DNA of 64,000 nucleotides. Source: JANSWY01 sp965243755. Lineage in GTDB: Bacteria; Bacteroidota; Bacteroidia; Cytophagales; Cyclobacteriaceae. Below the pieces are notes generated by a model. It did not search any database and was not told the origin of the DNA. It saw nothing but the letters and a program-made list of their open reading frames with translations. This document shows, piece by piece, positions 54,335-63,784 of the stretch (its first letter is position 1; every line of letters begins with the position of its first letter). The DNA is taken from NCBI GenBank assembly GCA_965243755.1, contig CBDEVW010000005.1:320853-384852 (forward strand), written 5' to 3'. Position numbers and translations under genes: made by a program.

Positions 54335-55080
54335 GTACCATAAAGCGCTATGGCTTAATTGGACACCCTTTGACGCATTCATTCTCGAAAAAATATTTTA
54401 CAGAGAAGTTTGAGAGAGAGCAGATCCCCAATTGTGTATATGAGCTTTTTGATCTTTCAGAAATCAATGAGTTACCCGGCGTACTTGAAAAATATCCCAA
54501 CCTACAGGGACTGAATGTGACGATTCCTTACAAGCAACAGGTATTCAGTTTTCTTGATGAAATAGATGAAAAGGCAAAGAGAATCGGTGCGGTCAATGTC
54601 ATCAAAATTGAAAATGGCAAATTGAAGGGTTACAACTCGGATTATTATGGTTTTCAGAATGCCCTGACAAAATGGGTTGGAAACAATAAAATCCACCAGG
54701 CCCTTATTCTTGGAACTGGTGGAGCATCAAAAGCCATTAAATGTGCGCTGGAAGATTTGAATATTTCAGTTCAGTCTGTGTCCAGAAGTGCTGGTCAGGA
54801 GGCAATAAGCTACAGCTCCTTGAATGATGTTAGTTTTGATATAAATGAATATCCACTAATTGTCAACTGTACACCATTAGGAACATATCCCCATACAGAC
54901 ACATGTCCAGACATTCCGTACCAGAAACTATCTGCCAAACACTTTTTATTTGATTTGGTGTACAATCCGGAAGTGACGTTGTTCATGCAAAAGGGCATTG
55001 ACCGACAGGCGCAGGTGAAAAATGGCTATGAGATGCTTGTCTTGCAAGCAGAAAAGTCATGGGAAATCTGGAATGCTTAG
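54331..55080 (+). CDS. aroE: Shikimate dehydrogenase
   Basis: NADP-dependent reduction of 3-dehydroshikimate to shikimate in aromatic amino acid synthesis. The 249-residue protein has the substrate-binding YGLIGHPLTHSFSK, GLNVTIPYK with the catalytic Lys, GAVNVIK, the cofactor loop GTGGASKAI, and the final QAEKSWEIWN. A 4-bp overlap with the DUF368 gene indicates translational coupling. Confidence 0.95.
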   Translation: MSTIKRYGLIGHPLTHSFSKKYFTEKFEREQIPNCVYELFDLSEINELPGVLEKYPNLQGLNVTIPYKQQVFSFLDEIDEKAKRIGAVNVIKIENGKLKGYNSDYYGFQNALTKWVGNNKIHQALILGTGGASKAIKCALEDLNISVQSVSRSAGQEAISYSSLNDVSFDINEYPLIVNCTPLGTYPHTDTCPDIPYQKLSAKHFLFDLVYNPEVTLFMQKGIDRQAQVKNGYEMLVLQAEKSWEIWNA

Positions 55081-55126
55081 ATTGATTTCGTGATCTTTAT
55101 TGCTTTCTTAAAAAAACTGTTTTTTC

Positions 55127-57151
55127 ATGGATTTTAAATTGAGTTCAGATTTTGAACCTACCGGGGATCAGCCAGCGGCTATAGGTCAATTGATAGAAGG
55201 GCTTCAGAATGGGGAACCAGCCCAAACGCTTTTAGGTGTAACAGGGTCTGGGAAAACATTTACCATAGCTAATGTGGTGTCACAGATCAATAAACCTACT
55301 TTAGTCCTATGCCATAACAAAACACTGGCCGCACAATTATATGGTGAATTCAAGACTTTTTTCCCTGAAAATGCAGTCGAGTACTTCATCTCTTATTATG
55401 ATTATTATCAACCCGAAGCATTTATCCCCACGACAAATCTTTACATTGAAAAGGACCTGTCAATCAATGAAGAAATTGAAAAATTAAGACTAAGCGCCAC
55501 TTCGGCATTATTGACAGGAAGAAATGATGTCATTGTTGTTGCTTCCGTTTCTTGTATCTATGGTATTGGGAACCCGGAGGAATTTGGAAAAAATGTGGTG
55601 AGGCTACAGGTTGGGGAGACTCATTCCAGAAACCAATTCCTGTATAGCCTGGTTGAAATTTTATATAGCCGTACAGAGGCGGAGTTCAAAAGGGGAACAT
55701 TCCGAGTGAAAGGCGACACAGTGGATATTTTTGTGGCATATGCTGACTTTGCTTATCGCATCATTTTTTGGGGGGATGAAATAGAGTCAATTCAGAGGAT
55801 AGAACCAGATACCGGAAAGAAGATATCCGATGAAAAGTTCATTACCATATTCCCGGCAAACCTATTTGTGACCGGAAAAGATCAGATTCACCAGGTAATT
55901 CATGAAATTCAGGACGACCTGGTTCAACAAATTCAATTCTTTGAAAACGAAAGAAGATTTCTCGAAGCGAAACGCCTTAAGGAACGAACAGAGTTTGACA
56001 TAGAAATGATGCGTGAAATTGGCTATTGCTCTGGTGTAGAGAATTATAGCCGATATTTTGATAGAAGATCTCCCGGGGCACGACCGTTCTGTTTATTGGA
56101 TTACTTTCCTGAAGACTTTTTGATGGTAGTGGATGAAAGCCATGTGACTATTCCCCAGGTTCGTGCGATGTGGGGAGGGGACAGAGCCAGAAAAGTGAAT
56201 TTGGTTGATTATGGCTACCGACTTCCCTCAGCTATGGACAATAGGCCATTGACCTTCAATGAATTCGAAGAAATACTGAACCAGGTGATATTTGTCAGCG
56301 CGACCCCAGGAGATTATGAATTGAGAAAATCTGAGGGGGTGATAGTTGAGCAACTGATAAGACCTACAGGCTTATTGGACCCTGTGATTGAAGTTCGGCC
56401 AAGCCAAAACCAGATCGATGACCTGATGGAGGAAATTGATTTGAGGGTAAACAGGGAAGAGAGGGTGCTTGTTACGACGCTTACCAAGAGAATGGCAGAA
56501 GAGCTCACTAAATACCTGGAGAGAGCGGGAGTCAAGACAAGGTACATTCATTCTGAAGTCGATACACTGGACAGGGTAGAGATTCTGCGTGAGTTGAGGT
56601 TGGGAGTATTTGATGTTTTAGTAGGAGTAAACCTGTTGAGAGAGGGCCTTGACCTGCCTGAAGTTTCTTTGGTGGCCATAATAGATGCGGATAAAGAAGG
56701 ATTTCTAAGAAATGAACGCTCTCTGGTGCAGACGATAGGCAGAGCAGCAAGAAATGAAAATGGTATGGTGGTAATGTATGCCGATAGTGTCACAGAAAGC
56801 ATGCGGGTCGCTATTGAGGAGACCAATAGAAGAAGGAGCATCCAGATGGCATACAATGAGGAACATGGCATAACGCCTAAAACTGTCATCAAGTCTAAAG
56901 AAGCAATATTGGCACAAACCAAAGCTGCGGACTCCAAGAAGTCTGGTAAAAATTATTACGTTGAGAATGAAGAACCAAGTGTGGCAGCAGATCCTGTGGT
57001 GGCATATATGGACAAGCCTAAATTGGAAAAGCTCATCGGAGAAACCCGAAGAAAGATGGAAAGAGCAGCGAAGGACCTTGATTTCATGGAGGCTGCTCGG
57101 TTACGGGACGAAATGCTCGACCTGGAAAAACTACTGTCAGAAAAAAAATAA
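55127..57151 (+). CDS. uvrB: Excinuclease ABC subunit B
   Basis: 674-residue DNA helicase-like damage verifier of nucleotide excision repair. It has Walker A GVTGSGKT near residue 40, the beta-hairpin region YYDYYQPEAFIPTTN, DESH, the motif TATPGDYEL-like SATPGDYE, the helicase motif DGRAARN-like QTIGRAARN, and the C-terminal UVR domain that binds UvrC (about 630-670). Confidence 0.97.
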   Translation: MDFKLSSDFEPTGDQPAAIGQLIEGLQNGEPAQTLLGVTGSGKTFTIANVVSQINKPTLVLCHNKTLAAQLYGEFKTFFPENAVEYFISYYDYYQPEAFIPTTNLYIEKDLSINEEIEKLRLSATSALLTGRNDVIVVASVSCIYGIGNPEEFGKNVVRLQVGETHSRNQFLYSLVEILYSRTEAEFKRGTFRVKGDTVDIFVAYADFAYRIIFWGDEIESIQRIEPDTGKKISDEKFITIFPANLFVTGKDQIHQVIHEIQDDLVQQIQFFENERRFLEAKRLKERTEFDIEMMREIGYCSGVENYSRYFDRRSPGARPFCLLDYFPEDFLMVVDESHVTIPQVRAMWGGDRARKVNLVDYGYRLPSAMDNRPLTFNEFEEILNQVIFVSATPGDYELRKSEGVIVEQLIRPTGLLDPVIEVRPSQNQIDDLMEEIDLRVNREERVLVTTLTKRMAEELTKYLERAGVKTRYIHSEVDTLDRVEILRELRLGVFDVLVGVNLLREGLDLPEVSLVAIIDADKEGFLRNERSLVQTIGRAARNENGMVVMYADSVTESMRVAIEETNRRRSIQMAYNEEHGITPKTVIKSKEAILAQTKAADSKKSGKNYYVENEEPSVAADPVVAYMDKPKLEKLIGETRRKMERAAKDLDFMEAARLRDEMLDLEKLLSEKK

Positions 57152-57219
57152 AGTGCCAGGAATCAGGGATGCTTACCAGTTGTATACCCACAAAATTTAG
57201 TTTGGCTTCTATGAACACC

Positions 57220-57227
57220 TACATTTG
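57220..57227 (+). promoter_or_regulatory. Putative -7 box for the TPR lipoprotein gene
   Basis: TACATTTG fits TAnnTTTG and lies 50 bp before the start codon at 57278. A TTG at 57202-57204 is 15 bp upstream, slightly short of the usual spacing. Confidence 0.4.
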
Positions 57228-57277
57228 CTTCAGTTAGCTACGGTCACAATTATTTGACTTACAATAATTGTGTAAAA

Positions 57278-58993
57278 ATGAATAAACTGAGAACAAGCAT
57301 TTTATGGATCTTGGTGTTGGGTATAATAGGTTGCACCTCCCAACGACAGCCAGATCCAACGGCTCCTTTAATTGATAACCTGGGAGATCATAAGATTGAA
57401 ATCACTACAGATGAACCACTTGCAAAGCGCTATTTCAACCAGGGCCTGACTTTGGCGTTTGGTTTTAATCATGAAGAGGCCGCACGGTCTTTTAGGGAAG
57501 CAATCAGACAAGATCAAAATTGTGCCATGTGTTATTGGGGATTGGCATATGTATTAGGTCCTAATTATAATGCAGGAATGGATGATGCAGTAGCAGCGGA
57601 AGCATATGCTGCAGCAAAAAAAGCATATGAGCTGAAAAGTAACACTTCACTAAAGGAAGGCCTGTTGATTGAAGCAATTCGTTCCCGTTACTCCATTGAT
57701 AACATGGATCGTGGAAAGTTGGATCAGGCTTATGCAGATGCTATGAAGGCTGCCATAAAACAAATTGAGGATGACGACCTCTATGCTTTATACGCTGAAG
57801 CAATCATGGATCTACATCCCTGGGATCTCTATGAACTGGATGGAACCCCAAAGGAGTGGACTCCAACAATTCTGGAATCTTTGAACAGATCACTTAAAAT
57901 AAACCCCAGAAACCCGTTGGCGCACCATTTATTCATTCATGCTACGGAAGCGAGTAATGATCCTGGTCAGGCCAGAAGGTCGGCAGAGATTCTTCCAGGG
58001 CTGGCACCAAATGCCGGACATTTAGTCCACATGCCATCGCACACCTACATCCGAACCGGCGATTACCATCTGGGAACTATGGCGAATGAAAAAGCCATAC
58101 AAGTAGATAGTGCCTACATTGCATCCTGTAATGCTCAGGGGGTTTATCCTTTAGCAATTTATCCACACAATGTTCATTTTCTTGCGGCCACCGCTGCATT
58201 TGAGGGAGATGCTAAAAAATCCATTGAAGCTGCTTTTGATCTGGCACGGATTGTTGACAAGGAGTACATGAATAAGCCTGGGTGGGCAACATTACAGCAT
58301 TATTTCACCATTCATTACAACGCCCTGGTGAAATTTTCTCAGTGGGAAAGAATTCTGGAACTGGATAAGCCAGACTTACTGTATCCACAGGCGATTTGGC
58401 ACTATGCAAGGGGAATGGCTTTTGCCGGATTGGATAAAATGGAGTTGGCAAATGCAGAACTTGCCCAATTATCAGCATTGTCAAACAACCCAGCCTTGAA
58501 AGAGATCACCGTATGGGACATTAATAGTGTATATGAACTGGTTCAAATTGCCTTGCTGGTACTTCAGGCTGAGATCAACTATAATGATGGTCAATTGGAT
58601 GATGCCATAAGCTTATTGTATGACGCAGTTGCAATTGAAGATCGACTAAAGTACAACGAACCACCGGATTGGTTTTTTTCCGTACGACATACTTTGGGTG
58701 AGTTTTTACTGGAAGCGGGGCAGCTGGAAGAAGCTGAGAAAATATATCGAGATGACTTATTAAAGTTTCCCAGGAATGGCTATGCATACCATGGGTTATG
58801 GCAGAGTATGTTGAAGCAGAATAAAATCGGGGAAGCACAGAAGGTGAAAGCACAATTTGACAAGGCGTTTCTCTATGCCAATATCCAATTAAAGTATTCC
58901 CGGATTGATCCTGCGGCCAGAGAAGAAATTCTCTTGGCAAAAAGTAATACAATTCCTGAAGAATTCTATGCTATGGCAATTTGTGGTGAATAA
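57278..58993 (+). CDS. TPR lipoprotein with CAMCYWG motif
   Basis: 571 residues from ATG 57278 (MNKLRTSILWILVLGIIGC), with a lipobox. TPR-like helices run along most of the chain. The segment EAIRQDQNCAMCYWGLAYVLGPNYN marks a family of large TPR proteins seen in Bacteroidota and Proteobacteria, with two cysteines in C-A-M-C and a later HMPSHTYIRTGDY. The motif recalls c-type heme or metal sites but lacks the second-Cys His. Function unknown. Confidence 0.8.
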   Translation: MNKLRTSILWILVLGIIGCTSQRQPDPTAPLIDNLGDHKIEITTDEPLAKRYFNQGLTLAFGFNHEEAARSFREAIRQDQNCAMCYWGLAYVLGPNYNAGMDDAVAAEAYAAAKKAYELKSNTSLKEGLLIEAIRSRYSIDNMDRGKLDQAYADAMKAAIKQIEDDDLYALYAEAIMDLHPWDLYELDGTPKEWTPTILESLNRSLKINPRNPLAHHLFIHATEASNDPGQARRSAEILPGLAPNAGHLVHMPSHTYIRTGDYHLGTMANEKAIQVDSAYIASCNAQGVYPLAIYPHNVHFLAATAAFEGDAKKSIEAAFDLARIVDKEYMNKPGWATLQHYFTIHYNALVKFSQWERILELDKPDLLYPQAIWHYARGMAFAGLDKMELANAELAQLSALSNNPALKEITVWDINSVYELVQIALLVLQAEINYNDGQLDDAISLLYDAVAIEDRLKYNEPPDWFFSVRHTLGEFLLEAGQLEEAEKIYRDDLLKFPRNGYAYHGLWQSMLKQNKIGEAQKVKAQFDKAFLYANIQLKYSRIDPAAREEILLAKSNTIPEEFYAMAICGE

Positions 58994-58999
58994 ACGATA

Positions 59000-59058
59000 A
59001 GGCTGTTCTGTTGATGTTAAATCCTTTCGGTCGGATTTTCTCCATTGGCAGACAGCCT
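59000..59058. terminator. Terminator region between convergent genes
   Basis: AGGCTGT (59000-59006) pairs with ACAGCCT (59052-59058), followed by ATTTTTT, and encloses a second hairpin AAATCC/GGATTT (59019-59024 with 59033-59038) followed by TTC. Its outer arm overlaps the stop codon of the reverse-strand DUF3179 gene. Confidence 0.5.
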
Positions 59059-61147
59059 ATTTTTTAGAATAAACTGTAGTTGTAGGATGAAAGGCATACC
59101 ATGCAAACCAATACATTGTAGTCCCATTGATGATATTGCCAAGACCATCGGTTGCATAGGTGGTATTTGCTTTACGATCATGTTTGATATTAATGGCAGT
59201 GGAGCCAATTTCATCTTCCACAAACACAAGTTCATTCAGTAAGTCAACCGGATAGGCCCTGTATTCACCATCAATAGCAATACCATATATTTTGGTTTTG
59301 TCCGGAAGGATATTGTTCTTACTACTCAAAGGATAAATAGTGGATGGATTTGAGTCATAATCTTCATATGGGTTTTTATTATAATCACGGTCGAAACCCG
59401 TTTTATCTGATAGCACCAATCCATCAGCATGCTGCTCTTTCCATGCAGACCAATTCATTACTGTAGAAGGTATTATTTCGAGGTTTACGCCAGAATAATG
59501 GCCAGAAACTGATTTCATCAACAGTTGCGACCAAAGCGATTCGGTTTTTTTATCATACATAAGGACATCACTATTATAAAGCAAACCACTCACCCCAAAC
59601 TCCAATTTGTCGTCATCGATTTTGTTTTTAAAAACCAGACCGCTGGCACATAGTGGACAATATGTTACCAGGTAATCGTCAACATTGACCAGTTCATGGT
59701 AGTTTAAGATTTTTATGGGATAGGCTTTAGTCCCTTCTTTGGTTGAAACACTAATTACTTTATCACTGGGTTTTAGAAATTTGGCTGCTTCTGGAGACAC
59801 AAATCCTGGATTATTCAATGCAGGAATCCCATCTTTTCTAACTCCTCCACTCAAAATGTCTTTCTCCGGGATAATTAAATTATTGAGCAAAAATCCATTT
59901 TTTGTTGCGGTCTCGGAAGTTTGGAAGTTTATATCGGGTTTCAGATTGTTATTTGCAGGTACATAATTGGAGGGCATTAGGTCACCAACCCTTAACCACG
60001 CCCAGTACCCAAATTCATTCAGGTATAAATGATCTTTCAAATTCCCATTTTCATCGAGTTCAATTTTATCTGCTCTCAGATAAAGCAAGGACGATTGACT
60101 AACATTCTCATTGGATGACCCAATACTGTTATTGAGATTATTCCTTATGAATTTTCCTTTTTGAATGCTCAAATTCTCCGATGTTGCATCCTCCAGGACA
60201 AACATTCGATCATTTAAATAAGCATTGGGTGCGCTTGCGTTGAGGTAAACGACCTTTAGAAAATTGTTGAACTTTACAAAATGATTACCCTCGTCATCAA
60301 CGATCAATATTGACTTACTATTAAGTCTTTTTGTCGTAAGAAATCGACTGCCAACTTGTTTTACCTCGTATATTTCGAACCCTTCATCTTCTAGTTGGTT
60401 TGCTACAAGTGACCTGAAGAAATGGCTTTTTGATCCCAAATAGGCCTTGTTTCTATTATTCTGCCACCGGTTTCTTACCAAACTACTTGAGGTATCCAGC
60501 TCCGTAAAGTGTGATTTACCACCAAAAGAGAGACTTTCTACATCCAGGGAAAAATCATCCAGCAGGTAATAAGTAATGTAGCCAAGACCATTATTCTTTA
60601 TTTTGAGGACATCTTTGGCAGAGGCCATTAATGCGGTACCTTTTTTTGAGAATTCTAGGACCCAGGGATTTAATATCTCACAGTTTCGAGCATTCGTGCT
60701 GTTGCCCAAAAATGCTTTTTTAAATTTCCTGAAATCCCTTTTCCAGGCTTTATCAAGAGTTGTTTCAATGGTTACTTCATCAAGAATGGAAGTTTTTGGG
60801 GTCAATGAAATAGCAAGGGAATCTGAAGCGTTCAGATCTACTTTTTTTGAGTATGTATGATACCCTATAAAGGAAACTATTAACAAAAACTCATTAAAAT
60901 TCTCACAATCCAGAAGAAATTTACCCGAAACATTTGAAGTGCAACCGATGTTTGTGTTGGCAATATAAATGTTGGCACCAGGCAATTTCTCGCCAGTACT
61001 GGCATCTGAAATCGTCCCTGAGAGCAATTGACATTGAGCGGAAGATATCCATACAATGAATAGACAAAATGAGATTGCAATTTTCAAAATGGCCTTCAAT
61101 TTATCACCTACTACAATTTCGTAAAAAAACAGGAATGATAATGTCAC
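59057..61147 (-). CDS. Carboxypeptidase-regulatory-like protein fused to DUF3179
   Basis: 696-residue exported protein. After a hydrophobic leader (about 17-40, ending SSAQCQ) comes a CarboxypepD_reg-like beta sandwich (about 41-115; GTISDASTGEKLPGANIYI). The next region (about 120-330; DKAWKRDFRKFKKAFLGNS, then NPWVLEF) matches the body of standard Bacteroidota proteins of that type. Residues about 440-690 form a DUF3179 domain with TYCPLCASG, SGLLYNSDVLMYD and SLWSQ. The fusion of the two is unusual. The start is uncertain: ATG 61147 or an internal TTG 16 codons on. Confidence 0.8.
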   Translation of the reverse strand: MTLSFLFFYEIVVGDKLKAILKIAISFCLFIVWISSAQCQLLSGTISDASTGEKLPGANIYIANTNIGCTSNVSGKFLLDCENFNEFLLIVSFIGYHTYSKKVDLNASDSLAISLTPKTSILDEVTIETTLDKAWKRDFRKFKKAFLGNSTNARNCEILNPWVLEFSKKGTALMASAKDVLKIKNNGLGYITYYLLDDFSLDVESLSFGGKSHFTELDTSSSLVRNRWQNNRNKAYLGSKSHFFRSLVANQLEDEGFEIYEVKQVGSRFLTTKRLNSKSILIVDDEGNHFVKFNNFLKVVYLNASAPNAYLNDRMFVLEDATSENLSIQKGKFIRNNLNNSIGSSNENVSQSSLLYLRADKIELDENGNLKDHLYLNEFGYWAWLRVGDLMPSNYVPANNNLKPDINFQTSETATKNGFLLNNLIIPEKDILSGGVRKDGIPALNNPGFVSPEAAKFLKPSDKVISVSTKEGTKAYPIKILNYHELVNVDDYLVTYCPLCASGLVFKNKIDDDKLEFGVSGLLYNSDVLMYDKKTESLWSQLLMKSVSGHYSGVNLEIIPSTVMNWSAWKEQHADGLVLSDKTGFDRDYNKNPYEDYDSNPSTIYPLSSKNNILPDKTKIYGIAIDGEYRAYPVDLLNELVFVEDEIGSTAINIKHDRKANTTYATDGLGNIINGTTMYWFAWYAFHPTTTVYSKK

Positions 61148-61174
61148 ATGAACGGCAAAGTCTATGTCATTTGA

Positions 61175-62540
61175 TTAATCAAGATAGTACGCGCCAAAAA
61201 GGATCATCATTTCATCAGTACTTCTGAGGCCAAATCCCAGCGTACGATCTTCCCAGTTGTCGTAGGTGGCTTCAACTCTCAAACCTTCTCCGGCATTGAT
61301 CACCAAAGGTGGATCAAGTTCCAAAATAGGGGGATGCTCCCAATCAAAGGATACATACACAAGTTCACCATCTCTATCTCCTCCTTCAACCAGTACTCTG
61401 AATTCGGTCATGTGCTGGTGGGCGTGAGAGAACAGTTGGAAAATATGTCTCCTTTCCGGGAAAAAGTAGGTTCTGTTTATCGTAGTGACCTGATTTGGAG
61501 GTAATGTGAAATTCTGATTGTTTAACTGCAGGTTGTACGCCACATGTTGAACCTCATTTTCTGGTATCGTATAGAGGTTGCCATACACCTCTCCCTGAAT
61601 AATGCTGCTACTGGAATTGGCATAGTGCGAGTTCAGGTCCAATCCACTATTGGCAGGTATTTTAAGGGCTACACCTTCGGGAAAATGGTAGTTCATTGTT
61701 GGCCACTGTGTTCCCCGAAACGAATATGTGATATTGCAAAGGGAGCAGGTTAAGGAAAATTTCAGAACCATTTTCATCATACAGGTCACGGATGACATTT
61801 GCTTCAGGAAATAATTGTGATGGAATATTGTCATCAAATGTGTAGAAAATGAAATGATGACTTCCTGGAGCCATTGAAATCTCTACCCGGTTAATGTAAA
61901 TGTCTTCTTCGTTATTAAGTTCTTCATAATAGAAGAGTTCCCTGTCATCGCTTGCAGGCACATCAAAGGGGCCTAGGTGAAATTGGTAGCCGTTCTCCGG
62001 AGGATCAAGTGGTGTAAATTCTGTGGATTCAAACCTGGTCTCATCTTCAAGTAAACTAAGATCTGCGACTATTCCTTCTTTTGGAGCACCATTAATGATC
62101 CATTGCCGGATGAATTCCAGTTCACCGTTGGTTAAAAATTCGCCTCCAAGGGGCATAATCGCTCCGTAAAATGGATGATCAGAATAAAAATGTTCGATAT
62201 CCGGAGCATTGATTTTTTCCCATAGGAAACTTTTATATAAACTTTCCAGGCCATCTGTACCTACCAATTGCAAACCATCTTCAGCAGCCGCTTCATTATT
62301 GGGTGCTCGACCGACCAATTGATCATATGAAACATCCGCAGTAAGTATCAGATCCGATTGAGTAGCAAAGCTACTGCCCGAAACATGACAACTCGTACAT
62401 TGCTGATCCCAAATCCTGGTCTGTATAGAACTGTAGGTGGATGAATCATCAATGGGCTCATTGGGTGATTCATCGTCATTTTTGCAGGAAATGATGGTTG
62501 TTACCAACCCCAAACATGAAATGATTAATAGCTTTTTCAT
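61175..62540 (-). pseudogene. Cytochrome c/copper monooxygenase-like lipoprotein, frameshifted
   Basis: Frame A (62540-61662) has a lipobox (IISC), a heme-binding CTSCH (Cys48, His52) and the first half of a copper type II monooxygenase-like domain, where SMAPGSHHFIFYTF holds a His pair. It stops soon after YHIFVSG. Frame B (to 61175) continues with TQWPTMNYHFPEGVALKIP, the ligand site HAHQHM and DEMMILFGAYY. Removing one G from the GGGG run (bases 61713-61716) gives one chain of about 454 residues. Mutation or sequencing error cannot be told apart. Confidence 0.82.
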
Positions 62541-62616
62541 CGAAGACTTTTTAATAATAATGACCTTAATTCAATAATTGTTGTTTAGGATTGGTTTTTT
62601 CGACAGGGAATATAAT

Positions 62617-62646
62617 AAAAAAAGCTCCAATACAGGAGCTTTTTTG
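62617..62646 (-). terminator. Terminator after the superoxide dismutase gene
   Basis: AAAGCTCC and GGAGCTTT form a perfect stem around a 6-nt loop, with A and T runs on either side. It lies 20-50 bp past the dismutase stop, between it and the monooxygenase-like gene. Confidence 0.9.
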
Positions 62647-62665
62647 AAATCGTGATTGGTATGCT

Positions 62666-63268
62666 TTACTTAGCCGCTGCGTATTTTTCAGCAACTTTTT
62701 CCCAATTGATCACATTAAAAAATGCATTAATGTAATCTGGTCTTCTGTTTTGATAATTTAAGTAGTAAGCATGTTCCCATACATCCAGACCCAGGATAGG
62801 TGTTCCACTGCATCCAACACCAGGCATTAGCGGGTTGTCCTGGTTTGCTGTGGAGCACACTTCCAGCTTACCGTCTTTTACACACAACCATGCCCATCCA
62901 GAACCAAATCTGGTAGCTGCAGCATTGCTAAATTCCGTTTTGAAATTATCGAAGGACCCAAAAGCTGTGTCGATAGCTGAAGCCAGGTCTCCGGAAGGGG
63001 TGCCTCCACCATTTGGTGACATGACCTCCCAAAACAGGTTGTGGTTATAAAAACCTCCACCATTGTTTCTTACTGCGCCGTTATCGATGTGGTTGGCCAG
63101 AAGTTCTTCAATTGATTTTCCTTCCATCTCAGTACCTTCAACCGCTCCATTTAACTTTGATGTGTATGCAGCGTGATGCTTGTCATGATGGATTTCCATT
63201 GTTTTTGCATCAATATGTGGTTCCAAAGCATCAAAGGCATATGGAAGATCAGGTAATTCAAAAGCCAT
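62666..63268 (-). CDS. sodA: Superoxide dismutase, Mn or cambialistic type
   Basis: 200-residue Fe/Mn-family dismutase. Metal ligands are His in IHHDKHH, His in FYNHNLFW, and Asp and His in LDVWEHAYY. The Gly-Gly before FYNH and NQD in STANQDNPLM are marks of the manganese branch, although Bacteroidota enzymes of this type may use either metal. No signal peptide is seen, so it is cytoplasmic. A strong terminator follows. Confidence 0.93.
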   Translation of the reverse strand: MAFELPDLPYAFDALEPHIDAKTMEIHHDKHHAAYTSKLNGAVEGTEMEGKSIEELLANHIDNGAVRNNGGGFYNHNLFWEVMSPNGGGTPSGDLASAIDTAFGSFDNFKTEFSNAAATRFGSGWAWLCVKDGKLEVCSTANQDNPLMPGVGCSGTPILGLDVWEHAYYLNYQNRRPDYINAFFNVINWEKVAEKYAAAK

Positions 63269-63322
63269 AGTTAATTTGGTTTTTATAGTTTATAATTTGA
63301 TTATAAAAATTGAATCATAAAA

Positions 63323-63784
63323 TTAATGATTATTTTCTCTCATGCGTCGAAAAAACTCATCAATTAGGGATTTGCAATCCTCAGCAAGTAACCCCTTCTT
63401 TACTACTGTTTTCGGGTGAAGAATGTTTTGCTCAACCCTTGCAAATCCACGCTTTGGATCAGATGCTCCGTAAAAAATTTGAGGAATCTGACTCCAAAAA
63501 GTAGCACCGGCACACATCACGCATGGCTCCAGGGTTACATACAAGCTGCATTCCTGTAAATACTTTGCTCCCAAATAGTTTTGAGCAGCTGTGATTGCCA
63601 ACATTTCTGCATGAGCTGTAGCATCATTGAGCCTCTCTACCTGATTGTATGCCCTGGCAATGATCGTATTTTTACTGACCACAACTGCACCAATAGGAAC
63701 CTCTCCTTCATCGAATGCTATTTGAGCCTGTTTCAGCGCTTCTTTCATGTAATGCTCATCGCTATGTACTGATAGCTGACTCAT
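63323..63784 (-). CDS. tadA: tRNA-specific adenosine deaminase (or related nucleoside deaminase)
   Basis: 153-residue zinc deaminase with HAEM (zinc His and catalytic Glu) and PCVMCAGA (zinc Cys pair). Flanking residues fit TadA, which makes inosine at position 34 of tRNA-Arg(ACG). A guanine-deaminase-like role is a lesser alternative. Its start overlaps the upstream gene stop by 4 bp. Confidence 0.88.
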   Translation of the reverse strand: MSQLSVHSDEHYMKEALKQAQIAFDEGEVPIGAVVVSKNTIIARAYNQVERLNDATAHAEMLAITAAQNYLGAKYLQECSLYVTLEPCVMCAGATFWSQIPQIFYGASDPKRGFARVEQNILHPKTVVKKGLLAEDCKSLIDEFFRRMRENNH

